A stretch of DNA of 13,788 nucleotides from UMGS621 sp964468815 (lineage in GTDB: Bacteria; Bacillota; Clostridia; Christensenellales; Borkfalkiaceae), in NCBI GenBank assembly GCA_964468815.1, contig CAYXWN010000042.1, positions 1 to 13,788 on the forward strand, in the 5' to 3' direction. The notes beneath the pieces were generated by a model. It made no database searches and was not told the DNA's origin. It was given only the letters and a program-made list of their open reading frames with translations. A program made the translations under genes and the position numbers. This document shows, in pieces, positions 7,973 through 13,788 of the stretch. Numbering within the stretch: the stretch's first letter is position 1; every line of letters begins with the position of its first letter.

Positions 7973-7994
7973 TATAATAAAAAGGTATTTCAAA

Positions 7995-9134
7995 ATGGCT
8001 AAAAATTATTACGAAACATTGGGCGTTCCCCAAAACGCGTCGTCGGATGATATCAAAAAGGCTTATCGTAAGTTGGTAAAAGAATATCATCCCGATTTGC
8101 ATCCGAACGATCCGAGTTGTGCCGAAAAATTTAAGGAAATCAATGAGGCGAACGAAATTCTTTCGGACGAAAAGAAGCGTAAGCAATATGATTTCGAGTT
8201 GGAACACCCCGGTGCGTCTGCCGGTGGTTTCGGTGGCTTTGGCGGAGGCGGTTTCGGCGGCTTTGAGGATATTTTCGGCGATATTTTCAGTTCTTTTACC
8301 GGAGGTGGACGATCGACCGGCGCTTCGGCAAAAACGCGTGGACAAGATATCACCATTGAACTGAAATTGAGTTTTTTAGATGCCGCAAAGGGGACGAAAC
8401 GGGAAATTACTTATAATAGAAACGCTCCTTGTCAAACGTGCAAAGGAACGGGGGCAAAAGGCGGTTCTGCTTATAAAACTTGTCCGAAATGCGGCGGAAC
8501 GGGGCAAGTACAATATGTAAACAATAACGGGATATTTCGTTCTGTAAACGTTCGTCCATGTGATGAATGTAACGGAACGGGGAAAAAGATTATCGAGCAA
8601 TGCCCTGACTGTAAAGGAAAGGGATATACACGTTCGACGACGAAGATTACAATTGATATTCCTGCCGGAGCGGATACGGGAAGTTATATGAAAAAGCGCG
8701 GCTATGGCGAGGCTTCTCGTAACGGCGGCGATCCAGGCGATTTAATTATCGTGTTTACGGTTGAGCCGAGCAAGATATTTAAGCGGAAAGGATTCGATCT
8801 TTACGTAGAAGTTCCGATTTCTTATAAGACGGCTGTTTTGGGCGGAAAGGTGGAAGTACCGACGATTGATGATACTTTTTCTTATTCGATTCCGGAAGGA
8901 ACGCAGAGCGGTAAAGTGTTTATGGTTCGCGGAAAAGGAATTAGAACGTCGCGAGGAATCGGTGATTTATACATTGTTGTGAACGTTGAAGTCCCGACGA
9001 AACTGTCGCGAGATCAAAAGAATAAATTGAACGATTTAGACGATGGGCTTGAATTAAAGCAATATTCTTCAATGCGTCAATATCGGGATAATATTGAAAC
9101 GCTATACGGAAAAAATCCGTACGAAAAAAAGTAA
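7995..9134 (+). CDS. dnaJ: Chaperone protein DnaJ (type I Hsp40)
   Basis: DnaJ delivers substrates to DnaK and stimulates its ATPase. All parts of a type I Hsp40 are present in 379 residues: the J domain (1-70) with the essential HPD at 32-34, a Gly/Phe-rich linker (73-106), and a zinc domain with four CxxCxGxG repeats starting at Cys146, Cys163, Cys189 and Cys203. The C-terminal substrate-binding and dimer domains complete it. AAAGG before the ATG at 7995 is the ribosome site. It lies 85 nt after dnaK, behind a strong hairpin, so its level may be set separately from dnaK. No CIRCE precedes it. Confidence 0.97.
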   Translation: MAKNYYETLGVPQNASSDDIKKAYRKLVKEYHPDLHPNDPSCAEKFKEINEANEILSDEKKRKQYDFELEHPGASAGGFGGFGGGGFGGFEDIFGDIFSSFTGGGRSTGASAKTRGQDITIELKLSFLDAAKGTKREITYNRNAPCQTCKGTGAKGGSAYKTCPKCGGTGQVQYVNNNGIFRSVNVRPCDECNGTGKKIIEQCPDCKGKGYTRSTTKITIDIPAGADTGSYMKKRGYGEASRNGGDPGDLIIVFTVEPSKIFKRKGFDLYVEVPISYKTAVLGGKVEVPTIDDTFSYSIPEGTQSGKVFMVRGKGIRTSRGIGDLYIVVNVEVPTKLSRDQKNKLNDLDDGLELKQYSSMRQYRDNIETLYGKNPYEKK

Positions 9135-9139
9135 AAAAG

Positions 9140-9162
9140 AGGGAAGCCGATCGTGCTTCCCT
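9140..9162 (+). terminator. Hairpin between dnaJ and prmA, possible weak terminator
   Basis: AGGGAAGC (9140-9147) pairs with GCTTCCCT (9155-9162) over 8 bp with a 7-nt loop. A short, broken T run (TGCTTTT) follows. It may partly terminate or stabilise the transcript at the end of the chaperone genes, so the downstream genes would be read at a lower level. No new promoter is evident before prmA. Confidence 0.55.
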
Positions 9163-9185
9163 GCTTTTAAGTCAAGAGGAAATTT

Positions 9186-10121
9186 ATGAAGTATACAGAA
9201 GTAACCGTAAGAACAACGACAGATGGGGCTGAATTGGTCAGTGATTTAATGTGGGATTATTCTCCCTATGGCGTTGCGATATACGATAAAAACGATTTTT
9301 TTGATTTGGCTCGTTCTAACTGTTCTTGGGATTACGTCGATGAAACTGTTTTAAAGCAAAGTTTGGTCGTGCTTGTCAAGGGGTATATGGAGATCGGAGA
9401 AACAGAGACGAGTTTATGTGAGTTGAAAGAAAAGTTGTCAAAATTAAAGGGCAATTCTCCTTCGGTTGGCAGTTTGGAATTGACGTTGATGGAGATTGAC
9501 GGTGATGAATGGGTAGAGAAATGGAAAGAACATTTCCGCCCGATTAAAATTGGTAGAATTGTTATTTGTCCGGAATGGATTCAATACCAAGCAGCGACGA
9601 ATGAACGAGTTGTGAAGTTGGATTCCAATATGGCATTCGGAACGGGGGAGCATGAAACAACGTCTATGTGTATCGAGTTTCTTCAACGTTACCTTGTTAA
9701 GGGTGATGTCGTTTTAGATGTCGGCTGCGGTAGCGGTATTTTGGGAATTTCGGCACAAAAGTTAGGTGCAGGACGCGTAATTATGACAGATATCGACGAG
9801 TGCGCAATTGATTCTGCCAGACATAATTGCGGAATCAATCAAGTTGAAAACTATGACGTTTTACAAAAGAATCTTCTTGATGACTGTACGCTTAAAGGGA
9901 ACTTAATTCTCGTTAATATCATGGCGGAGATTTTGATTGCGTTTTCTTCTAAAATAGCACAAAATCTTTTGTCCGGCGGTACGGTAATATTAAGCGGTAT
10001 CTTGAAAGAGAAATTGGATTCCGTGATTGCTGCGTATGCAGAGAACGGCTTTGTTGTTGATTTTGTTGAACAAAAAGGCGAGTGGTGTGCAGTTGCATTG
10101 AAATATAGGGAAAAGTTATGA
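9186..10121 (+). CDS. prmA: Ribosomal protein L11 methyltransferase
   Basis: PrmA transfers methyl groups from S-adenosylmethionine to ribosomal protein L11. This 311-residue protein has an N-terminal substrate-binding domain (about 1-120) and a class I Rossmann methyltransferase domain. Signature features are NMAFGTGEHETTSMC (148-162), the SAM loop VLDVGCGSGILGIS (176-189), the acidic MTDID (200-204) and LVNIMAEIL (242-250), which corresponds to the conserved post-strand-4 motif. GAGGA precedes the ATG. The stop overlaps the next start as ATGA, indicating translational coupling to mtaB. The position after dnaJ is the standard one in Bacillota. Confidence 0.94.
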   Translation: MKYTEVTVRTTTDGAELVSDLMWDYSPYGVAIYDKNDFFDLARSNCSWDYVDETVLKQSLVVLVKGYMEIGETETSLCELKEKLSKLKGNSPSVGSLELTLMEIDGDEWVEKWKEHFRPIKIGRIVICPEWIQYQAATNERVVKLDSNMAFGTGEHETTSMCIEFLQRYLVKGDVVLDVGCGSGILGISAQKLGAGRVIMTDIDECAIDSARHNCGINQVENYDVLQKNLLDDCTLKGNLILVNIMAEILIAFSSKIAQNLLSGGTVILSGILKEKLDSVIAAYAENGFVVDFVEQKGEWCAVALKYREKL

Positions 10122-11353
10122 AAGTCGTCGTATTTACGCTCGGTTGTAAGGTGAATCGTTGTGAAAGCGATGCTTTAATTCGCGGTTTAGAGGAAGCGGG
10201 ACATGAGGTTTCGGACGAGTTGATTCCTGCGGATCTCTATATCGTCAATACTTGTGCGGTTACGCACGAGGCAGAGAAAAAATCGCGGCAAATGGTTTCA
10301 CGGATTCAGAAACTTAACGGAGAAGCGCGAATTATATTTACCGGTTGTGCTGCAGAACGGACCCCCGATCTTTTTTTGCAGAAGAAGAACGTCCGTTTGG
10401 TTACAGGGACGGCTGCAAAATCAAAAATTTTGGATTTGTTGGATCAAGAGGGAAAATTCGTGCAAGACGATAAATCCGAATATGAAGAGTTGCTTCCGGT
10501 AAAAACGCTGAAATCAAGAACTTATATAAAAGTACAGGACGGCTGTGATAATTTTTGCAGTTATTGCATCATTCCGTATTTGCGCGGTCGTAGTCGTTCT
10601 CGTTCGCCTGAGAAAATAAAAGAAGAAATTGCATTAACAAGACCGACGGAAGCCGTTTTGAACGGAATTAATTTGTCCGCGTATCGATACGGAGAATTGC
10701 GATTGACGGATCTATTGCGAGAGTTAAGGGATGTTGCTTGCAGAATTCGGCTCGGCTCGTTAGAGGTGAATATTATTGACGATGCTTTTTTGCAAGCGTG
10801 CGTGGATTTGGTCGATTTTGCACCGCATTTCCATTTGTCTTTGCAAAGTGGTTCGAATGCTGTTTTGAAGAAAATGAATCGCCACTATACGACGGAAGAA
10901 TATGCAGAAAAAGTTCGTTTAATTCGCTCGTATTTTCCGACGGCGGGAATAACGACGGATATCATCGCGGGGTTTCCGACGGAAACAGATGAGGATTTTC
11001 GCGAAACGCTTGCATTTGTTCAAGAAATTAAGTTTAGCGGGATGCATTGCTTTCCGTATAGTGCGCGCAGCGGAACGGTTGCTTACAATTGGAAGGATTT
11101 ACCGACGGATTTAAAAAAATCGCGTGTCGATTGTCTTATTTCGATTGGCGAACGGATGAAAAACGAGTTTATCGAAGAAAACCTCGGTTCAATTCAAGAA
11201 ATTGCCCCGGAAACGGAAACAAGCGGCATATGGGACGGTTATACCGGGAATTATATTCGTGTTTATGCAAATGGTTGCACAGAGGGAAAACGACAAAAAG
11301 TAAGGCTGATACAGCGCTATCTTGACGGAGCGTTGGGTGAAGTAATTTTATAA
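10118..11353 (+). CDS. mtaB: tRNA t6A37 methylthiotransferase (radical SAM)
   Basis: MtaB converts N6-threonylcarbamoyladenosine at position 37 of ANN-decoding tRNAs to its 2-methylthio form. The protein has 411 residues. The N-terminal domain holds three cluster cysteines, Cys10 (TLGCKVNRCESDA), Cys46 (VNTCAVT) and Cys77 (FTGCAAE). The radical SAM cluster is Cys143, Cys147 and Cys150 in GCDNFCSYCIIPYLRGRSRSR-type context, and the C-terminal end forms a TRAM-like region. The motif set fits MtaB (YqeV) more than MiaB or RimO, as does the position after prmA. In Bacillus the methyltransferase gene rsmE lies between the two; here the genes overlap by 4 nt, so rsmE is absent. Confidence 0.9.
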   Translation: MKVVVFTLGCKVNRCESDALIRGLEEAGHEVSDELIPADLYIVNTCAVTHEAEKKSRQMVSRIQKLNGEARIIFTGCAAERTPDLFLQKKNVRLVTGTAAKSKILDLLDQEGKFVQDDKSEYEELLPVKTLKSRTYIKVQDGCDNFCSYCIIPYLRGRSRSRSPEKIKEEIALTRPTEAVLNGINLSAYRYGELRLTDLLRELRDVACRIRLGSLEVNIIDDAFLQACVDLVDFAPHFHLSLQSGSNAVLKKMNRHYTTEEYAEKVRLIRSYFPTAGITTDIIAGFPTETDEDFRETLAFVQEIKFSGMHCFPYSARSGTVAYNWKDLPTDLKKSRVDCLISIGERMKNEFIEENLGSIQEIAPETETSGIWDGYTGNYIRVYANGCTEGKRQKVRLIQRYLDGALGEVIL

Positions 11354-11363
11354 GGAGATGTTT

Positions 11364-11702
11364 ATGGATTGTTTGTTTTGCAAAATAATTGCAGGTGAAA
11401 TTCCTGCGGCAAAAGTGTATGAGGATGAGCAAATCGTGATTATAAAGGATATCGAACCGAAAGCGAAAAATCATTTTTTGTGTATTCCGAAATGTCATTT
11501 CAAGTTGCTTTCCGAAATGGGAAAAGAAGAGGCAACTGCGCTTGCGCACTGCTTTCAAACCATTCCGAAGTTGCAAAAAGAACTTGGTTTAGACGGAGGT
11601 TATCGGCTTGTAATCAATCAAGGAGATAACGCCGGACAAAGCGTGTTCCATCTCCATATTCATATCCTTTCCGGACAAAAGATGGAGTGGAATCCGGCAT
11701 AA
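11364..11702 (+). CDS. HIT-family nucleotide hydrolase (HinT-like)
   Basis: This 112-residue protein of the histidine triad superfamily is expected to cleave AMP-linked phosphoramidates or related adenylates. The triad is complete: HLHIHIL with His96, His98 (nucleophile) and His100. The N-terminal CLFC pair (Cys3, Cys6) and KIIAGEIPA are typical of the zinc-binding HinT branch, and NQGDNAGQSV is the usual approach to the triad. The longest frame begins at 11358, but that ATG directly abuts the AAGGAG at 11352-11357. The ATG at 11364 is 6 nt from it and restores the normal MDCLFCKI start. It follows mtaB by 10 nt and is the last gene of the heat-shock transcript. No terminator is obvious before the rpsU promoter. 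Confidence 0.9.
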   Translation: MDCLFCKIIAGEIPAAKVYEDEQIVIIKDIEPKAKNHFLCIPKCHFKLLSEMGKEEATALAHCFQTIPKLQKELGLDGGYRLVINQGDNAGQSVFHLHIHILSGQKMEWNPA

Positions 11703-11730
11703 ATTTTTTGTGAAAAGCGCTTGCAATCGC

Positions 11731-11760
11731 TTGACAGAAAAGAAGGAACTTTGATATACT
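11731..11760 (+). promoter_or_regulatory. Promoter of rpsU
   Basis: TTGACA (11731-11736) and TATACT (11755-11760) are separated by 18 bp, giving a start site near 11767. This provides rpsU with expression independent of the heat-shock operon. A palindrome centred on AAGCGCTT (11715-11722) lies just upstream. Confidence 0.8.
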
Positions 11761-11815
11761 GTTAAGGCTAAAAAGTTTAGTTACGTTTTGCCGTAGGGCA
11801 AAGGAGGGTTGTAGA

Positions 11816-11995
11816 ATGTCCACAGTTCGCGTTGGCGAGAATGAATCTGTTGAGAGCGCATTGCGTCGTTTTAAGAGAAAATGTTCGCGTGACGGCATCA
11901 TCGGTGATTTGCGCCGCAAAGAGTACTATGAGAAGCCTTCTGTCAGACGGAAGAAAAAGTCGGAAGCGGCAAGAAAAAGAAGTATAAAAGGATAA
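11816..11995 (+). CDS. rpsU: 30S ribosomal protein S21
   Basis: This 59-residue basic protein begins MSTVRVGENESVESALRRF and continues with KRKCSRDGIIGDLRRKEYYE and a lysine/arginine-rich tail (PSVRRKKKSEAARKR). This is the S21 pattern and length. S21 binds the 30S platform near the 3' end of 16S rRNA and helps translation initiation. A very strong ribosome site (AAAGGAGGG) lies about 8 nt before the ATG. The gene has its own promoter and a perfect terminator, so it is a single-gene transcript with possible readthrough from the heat-shock operon. Confidence 0.97.
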   Translation: MSTVRVGENESVESALRRFKRKCSRDGIIGDLRRKEYYEKPSVRRKKKSEAARKRSIKG

Positions 11996-11998
11996 AAC

Positions 11999-12036
11999 AA
12001 TACCTACTAATGAAAATCGTTAGTAGGTATTTTTTT
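11999..12036 (+). terminator. Rho-independent terminator of rpsU
   Basis: A perfect 12-bp stem pairs 11999-12010 with 12020-12031 around a 9-nt loop, followed by a run of T to 12036. It begins 4 nt after the rpsU stop. It separates rpsU from the unrelated-looking genes downstream. Confidence 0.92.
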
Positions 12037-12080
12037 ATGAGTTGCAAAAAATGTCGAAAAAAGGGAAAGAGGTAATCTGA

Positions 12081-12497
12081 ATGGCAAATGAAGCAAAATC
12101 AATAAAAGAGGCTGCTCGCGAAGCGAGAAAACGCCTCGGTAGCGGCTATTGGCAAAAGTTCTATCAAGAGCGAGAAGAAATGATAGAAAAAGCCAAGGCA
12201 GAGGGGATCGCTGAATCCAAAGTGAAAGAGTATTACGTCGATGTGGCGGAAAAAGAAATTAAGGGAAAAGACCTTGATTTTGAAGCATTTTATCAAAACG
12301 TAAAGTATCTTTTGGATACGGAGGGCGAAGTCGGAAATGCTTTGGGCAGATTGACAGATAAAACTTATTACGAATCGCTGACGTATGAACAACGGCAAAA
12401 ATACAACTTGAATTTGTCTGAGAAATACATTCGTTCCTTAGAGCGTTATTATCGCGAAAAGCAATTTGACGATATTAAGCAAATTATTACGAAATAA
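12081..12497 (+). CDS. Hypothetical protein, helical and tyrosine-rich
   Basis: I do not recognise this 138-residue protein. It has no signal peptide, membrane segment or known catalytic motif. Composition is striking: 13 tyrosines and no cysteine, histidine or proline, with many Lys, Glu and Arg residues. This predicts a soluble, almost wholly alpha-helical protein. Charged helices cover about 5-65 (start region SIKEAAREARKRLGSGYW) and 80-137. AGAGG about 8 nt before the ATG is a good ribosome site, so the frame is likely real. It lies between the rpsU terminator and a tyrosine recombinase, reading the same way. I see no clear promoter in the 45 nt upstream; expression may need readthrough. 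It could be an accessory gene of a small integrative element, but this is only inferred from position. Confidence 0.75.
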   Translation: MANEAKSIKEAAREARKRLGSGYWQKFYQEREEMIEKAKAEGIAESKVKEYYVDVAEKEIKGKDLDFEAFYQNVKYLLDTEGEVGNALGRLTDKTYYESLTYEQRQKYNLNLSEKYIRSLERYYREKQFDDIKQIITK

Positions 12498-12516
12498 CGC
12501 CTTTAAGGGCAGGCGT
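12497..12516 (+). terminator. Short inverted repeat at the end of the hypothetical gene
   Basis: ACGCC (12497-12501) pairs with GGCGT (12512-12516), followed by GTTTTA. With a 5-bp stem and 10-nt loop it is a weak candidate at best. The stronger hairpin at 12585-12616 is the better terminator for this gene. Confidence 0.25.
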
Positions 12517-12584
12517 GTTTTACGGTAAAAGAATTAAGGTAAGACAGTAATAAAGATAGATAAAATTTAATAAGCAAATAATGG

Positions 12585-12616
12585 GAAGTCGCGCGATGTT
12601 GAGTGCGGCTTCTTTT
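12585..12616 (+). terminator. GC-rich hairpin before the recombinase
   Basis: GAAGTCGCGC (12585-12594) pairs with GTGCGGCTTC (12603-12612) over 10 bp with two G-T pairs and an 8-nt loop, followed by TTTT. It probably terminates transcripts from the hypothetical gene, which would leave the recombinase dependent on its own promoter. Confidence 0.6.
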
Positions 12617-12626
12617 GTCGTATAAA
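12599..12626 (+). promoter_or_regulatory. Possible promoter of the tyrosine recombinase
   Basis: TTGAGT (12599-12604) and TATAAA (12621-12626) are 16 bp apart. The -35 falls in the loop and right arm of the hairpin at 12585-12616, so the two readings partly compete. A start near 12633 would leave a leader of about 20 nt. Confidence 0.35.
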
Positions 12627-12652
12627 AACAGATATTTTTAGGAGATTGAAAA

Positions 12653-13588
12653 ATGAAATATAAAGAATGGCTTGATATATGGCTTGAAAATTACATAAAA
12701 CCAAGCACAAAGCAAAGATCGTATAACGTATATGCGCAAATGATAGAGCACCGCATTATTCCGAGAATCGGAGAAAAAGACTTAACGGATTTAACACCTA
12801 TTGTAATTCAAACGTTTGTGACGGAATTACTTAATAAGGGGAATGTCATAACAGGCAAGGGATTGTCGGTTAGTACCGTAAATTTAATTATTGCAATTAT
12901 TCAAAATTCGTTAAGAACGGCTTTTATGCTTGGAAAAACAAGAGAGTATACTGCGAATAAAATCAAACGTCCAAAGTTAAAACAAAAGAGTGTTTCGTGT
13001 TTTAGTATTTCCGAACAAAAGAAGATTGAACGAGCGGCGATTGCGGACAAACGAGGAAAAATGTTCGGGATCGTATTGTGCCTTTACACGGGATTACGCA
13101 TTGGTGAATTACTTGCGCTTACGTGGGAAGATATTGATTTTCAGAAAGGAATATTGAGGGTAAATAAGACTTGTCGCGACGGTAAGACGAAAAACGGCTT
13201 CGGGCAGATTGTCGGCGAGCCAAAAACGGAATCATCAAAGAGATCTATTCTGATTCCGAAGCAACTGATGCCGGCGTTGAAAGAATTAAAGCGTTCGGAA
13301 AAAAGTAAATACGTTGTGTCGTCGGTTGACGGAAAACCGATTACGGTTCGATCTTATCAAAGAAGTTTTGAATTATTGCTAAAAAAATGGAATATTCCGC
13401 ACAAAGGATTTCATTCCCTTCGACATACGTTTGCGACAAGGGCGTTAGAGTGTGGAATGGACGTAAAAACATTATCCGAAATTCTGGGACACAAGAACGC
13501 AACGATAACGTTAAACCGATATGCACATTCCCTTTTGGAACATAAAACGGAAATGATGAACAAGCTCGGCAAATTGTTTTTACAATAA
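12653..13588 (+). CDS. Tyrosine recombinase / phage-type integrase
   Basis: This enzyme should cut and rejoin DNA at att sites through a phosphotyrosine intermediate. In 311 residues it has a core-binding SAM-like domain (about 1-105, WLDIWLENYIKPSTKQRS and later helices) and a catalytic domain. The catalytic set is complete: Arg149 (TGLRIGELLALTW), Lys191 (EPKTESSKRS), His254 and Arg257 (HSLRHTFATR), His280 (LGHKN) and the nucleophile Tyr290 (NRYAH). Typical ICE and phage integrases of this branch are about 370-400 residues because of an N-terminal arm-binding domain; that domain is absent, and the strong AGGAG site before 12653 supports this short start. Sequence style is Tn916/phage-like, not XerC/D. 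It points at the 3' end of the tRNA-Tyr gene, the classic target position. No excisionase gene is visible. Confidence 0.92.
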   Translation: MKYKEWLDIWLENYIKPSTKQRSYNVYAQMIEHRIIPRIGEKDLTDLTPIVIQTFVTELLNKGNVITGKGLSVSTVNLIIAIIQNSLRTAFMLGKTREYTANKIKRPKLKQKSVSCFSISEQKKIERAAIADKRGKMFGIVLCLYTGLRIGELLALTWEDIDFQKGILRVNKTCRDGKTKNGFGQIVGEPKTESSKRSILIPKQLMPALKELKRSEKSKYVVSSVDGKPITVRSYQRSFELLLKKWNIPHKGFHSLRHTFATRALECGMDVKTLSEILGHKNATITLNRYAHSLLEHKTEMMNKLGKLFLQ

Positions 13589-13636
13589 TTTTTAGTTTAA
13601 CCGTATAAAAGAGGTGGGTGGCTATGTTTGAGTAAC

Positions 13637-13677
13637 AAAAAACCATAATACTGATTTATATCAATATTATGGTTTTT
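13637..13677. terminator. Bidirectional terminator between recombinase and tRNA-Tyr
   Basis: Bases 13638-13650 pair with 13665-13677 over 13 bp. After one C-A mismatch, TGAT and ATCA add 4 bp around a TTAT loop. The outer arms are A and T runs, so the structure ends in a T tract on both strands. It can stop the recombinase transcript from the left and the tRNA transcript from the right, starting only 2 nt beyond the tRNA CCA end. Confidence 0.8.
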
Positions 13678-13679
13678 CG

Positions 13680-13764
13680 TGGTGGGAAGGGGTGGATTCG
13701 AACCACCGAAGTCACTGAAGACAGATTTACAGTCTTTTCCATTTGGCCGCTATTGAACCTTCCC
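13680..13764 (-). tRNA. tRNA-Tyr (anticodon GTA) with encoded CCA
   Basis: Read on the - strand, the gene has a perfect 7-bp acceptor stem (GGGAAGG with CCTTCCC), discriminator A and encoded CCA (13680-13682). The anticodon loop CTGTAAA contains GTA. A long variable arm makes it a class II tRNA, and the T arm GGTGG-TTCGAAT-CCACC is perfect. D-loop bases AGCGGCCAAA are typical of tRNA-Tyr. Two stem pairs are broken: A11-G24 in the D stem and A28-G42 in the anticodon stem. The outer pair of the variable arm is also weak. The total of 85 nt is normal. Identity is certain, but full function is less so. A tyrosine recombinase lies beyond its 3' end. Confidence 0.9.
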
Positions 13765-13788
13765 GTATAATATTTTTGAGATGGTGAC

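Noticed and set aside
7973..7978. TATAAT after the dnaK hairpin as a dnaJ promoter
   Set aside because: No -35-like hexamer lies 16-18 bp upstream; that position falls in the hairpin loop and arm. A factor-dependent promoter cannot be excluded but is unsupported.
7656..8345. A 229-codon antisense frame across the dnaK-dnaJ junction
   Set aside because: It lies opposite two certain genes and the hairpin between them, shows no family features, and its length follows from the codon bias of the sense strand.
12037..12075. A 12-codon frame (MSCKKCRKKGKR) before the hypothetical gene, as a leader peptide
   Set aside because: It begins inside the end of the rpsU terminator and has no ribosome site; the CxxC pattern in such a short frame is easily chance.
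12582..12588. TGGGAAG as a second copy of the tRNA-Tyr 3' end (att site)
   Set aside because: Only 7 bases match the tRNA end and the bases are part of a hairpin arm; this is within chance expectation.
1..13788. CRISPR arrays, insertion sequences, defence genes or a biosynthetic cluster
   Set aside because: I saw no regularly spaced repeats, no transposase, and no gene outside housekeeping functions except the recombinase and the unknown protein beside it.

Overview
The window reads as a chromosomal segment of a low-GC, Gram-positive bacterium of the Bacillota, most likely an uncultured Clostridia-type lineage. This rests on the gene order hrcA-grpE-dnaK-dnaJ-prmA-mtaB-HIT-rpsU, a CIRCE operator in front of hrcA, strong AAGGAGG-like ribosome binding sites, sigma-A-type promoters and AT-rich intergenic DNA. 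TGA is used as a stop, so the genetic code looks standard. All protein genes lie on the + strand; only a tRNA gene at the right edge is on the - strand.

Left block (about 146-4327): an extended -10 promoter and a structured leader precede a ROK-family sugar kinase, an MFS transporter of the glycoside/sucrose type with a large extracytoplasmic insertion, and proA (gamma-glutamyl phosphate reductase). The three genes are closely packed and end at a convincing rho-independent terminator. The kinase and transporter make sense as a sugar uptake and phosphorylation pair. The presence of proA, without proB in view, is an unexpected passenger.

Central block (about 4374-11702): the class I heat-shock operon, with a consensus promoter, a CIRCE operator plus an extra half-site, then hrcA, grpE, dnaK, dnaJ, prmA, mtaB and a HIT-family hydrolase. 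HrcA is the repressor, and DnaK, GrpE and DnaJ form the Hsp70 machine. PrmA and MtaB modify ribosomal protein L11 and tRNA. Hairpins sit in the dnaK-dnaJ and dnaJ-prmA gaps and may set different expression levels along the operon. The rsmE gene often found between prmA and mtaB is missing.

Right block (about 11731-13788): rpsU (59 codons) has its own promoter and terminator. It is followed by an unrecognised helical, tyrosine-rich 138-residue protein and by a tyrosine recombinase with all its catalytic residues but no arm-binding domain. The recombinase converges, across a bidirectional terminator, on a tRNA-Tyr gene with encoded CCA. This looks like an integration hotspot or a small integrative-element remnant. 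The tRNA carries A-G mismatches in its D and anticodon stems, which raises the question of whether it is fully functional.

Most of the window is conserved housekeeping DNA, and I see no clear new defence or biosynthetic system. The points most worth a second look are the recombinase/tRNA-Tyr end, the unknown protein beside it, the HrcA operator architecture and the transporter's extra domain. Four start sites are discussed; for hrcA, proA and the HIT gene, ribosome binding site spacing favours a start downstream of the longest frame.
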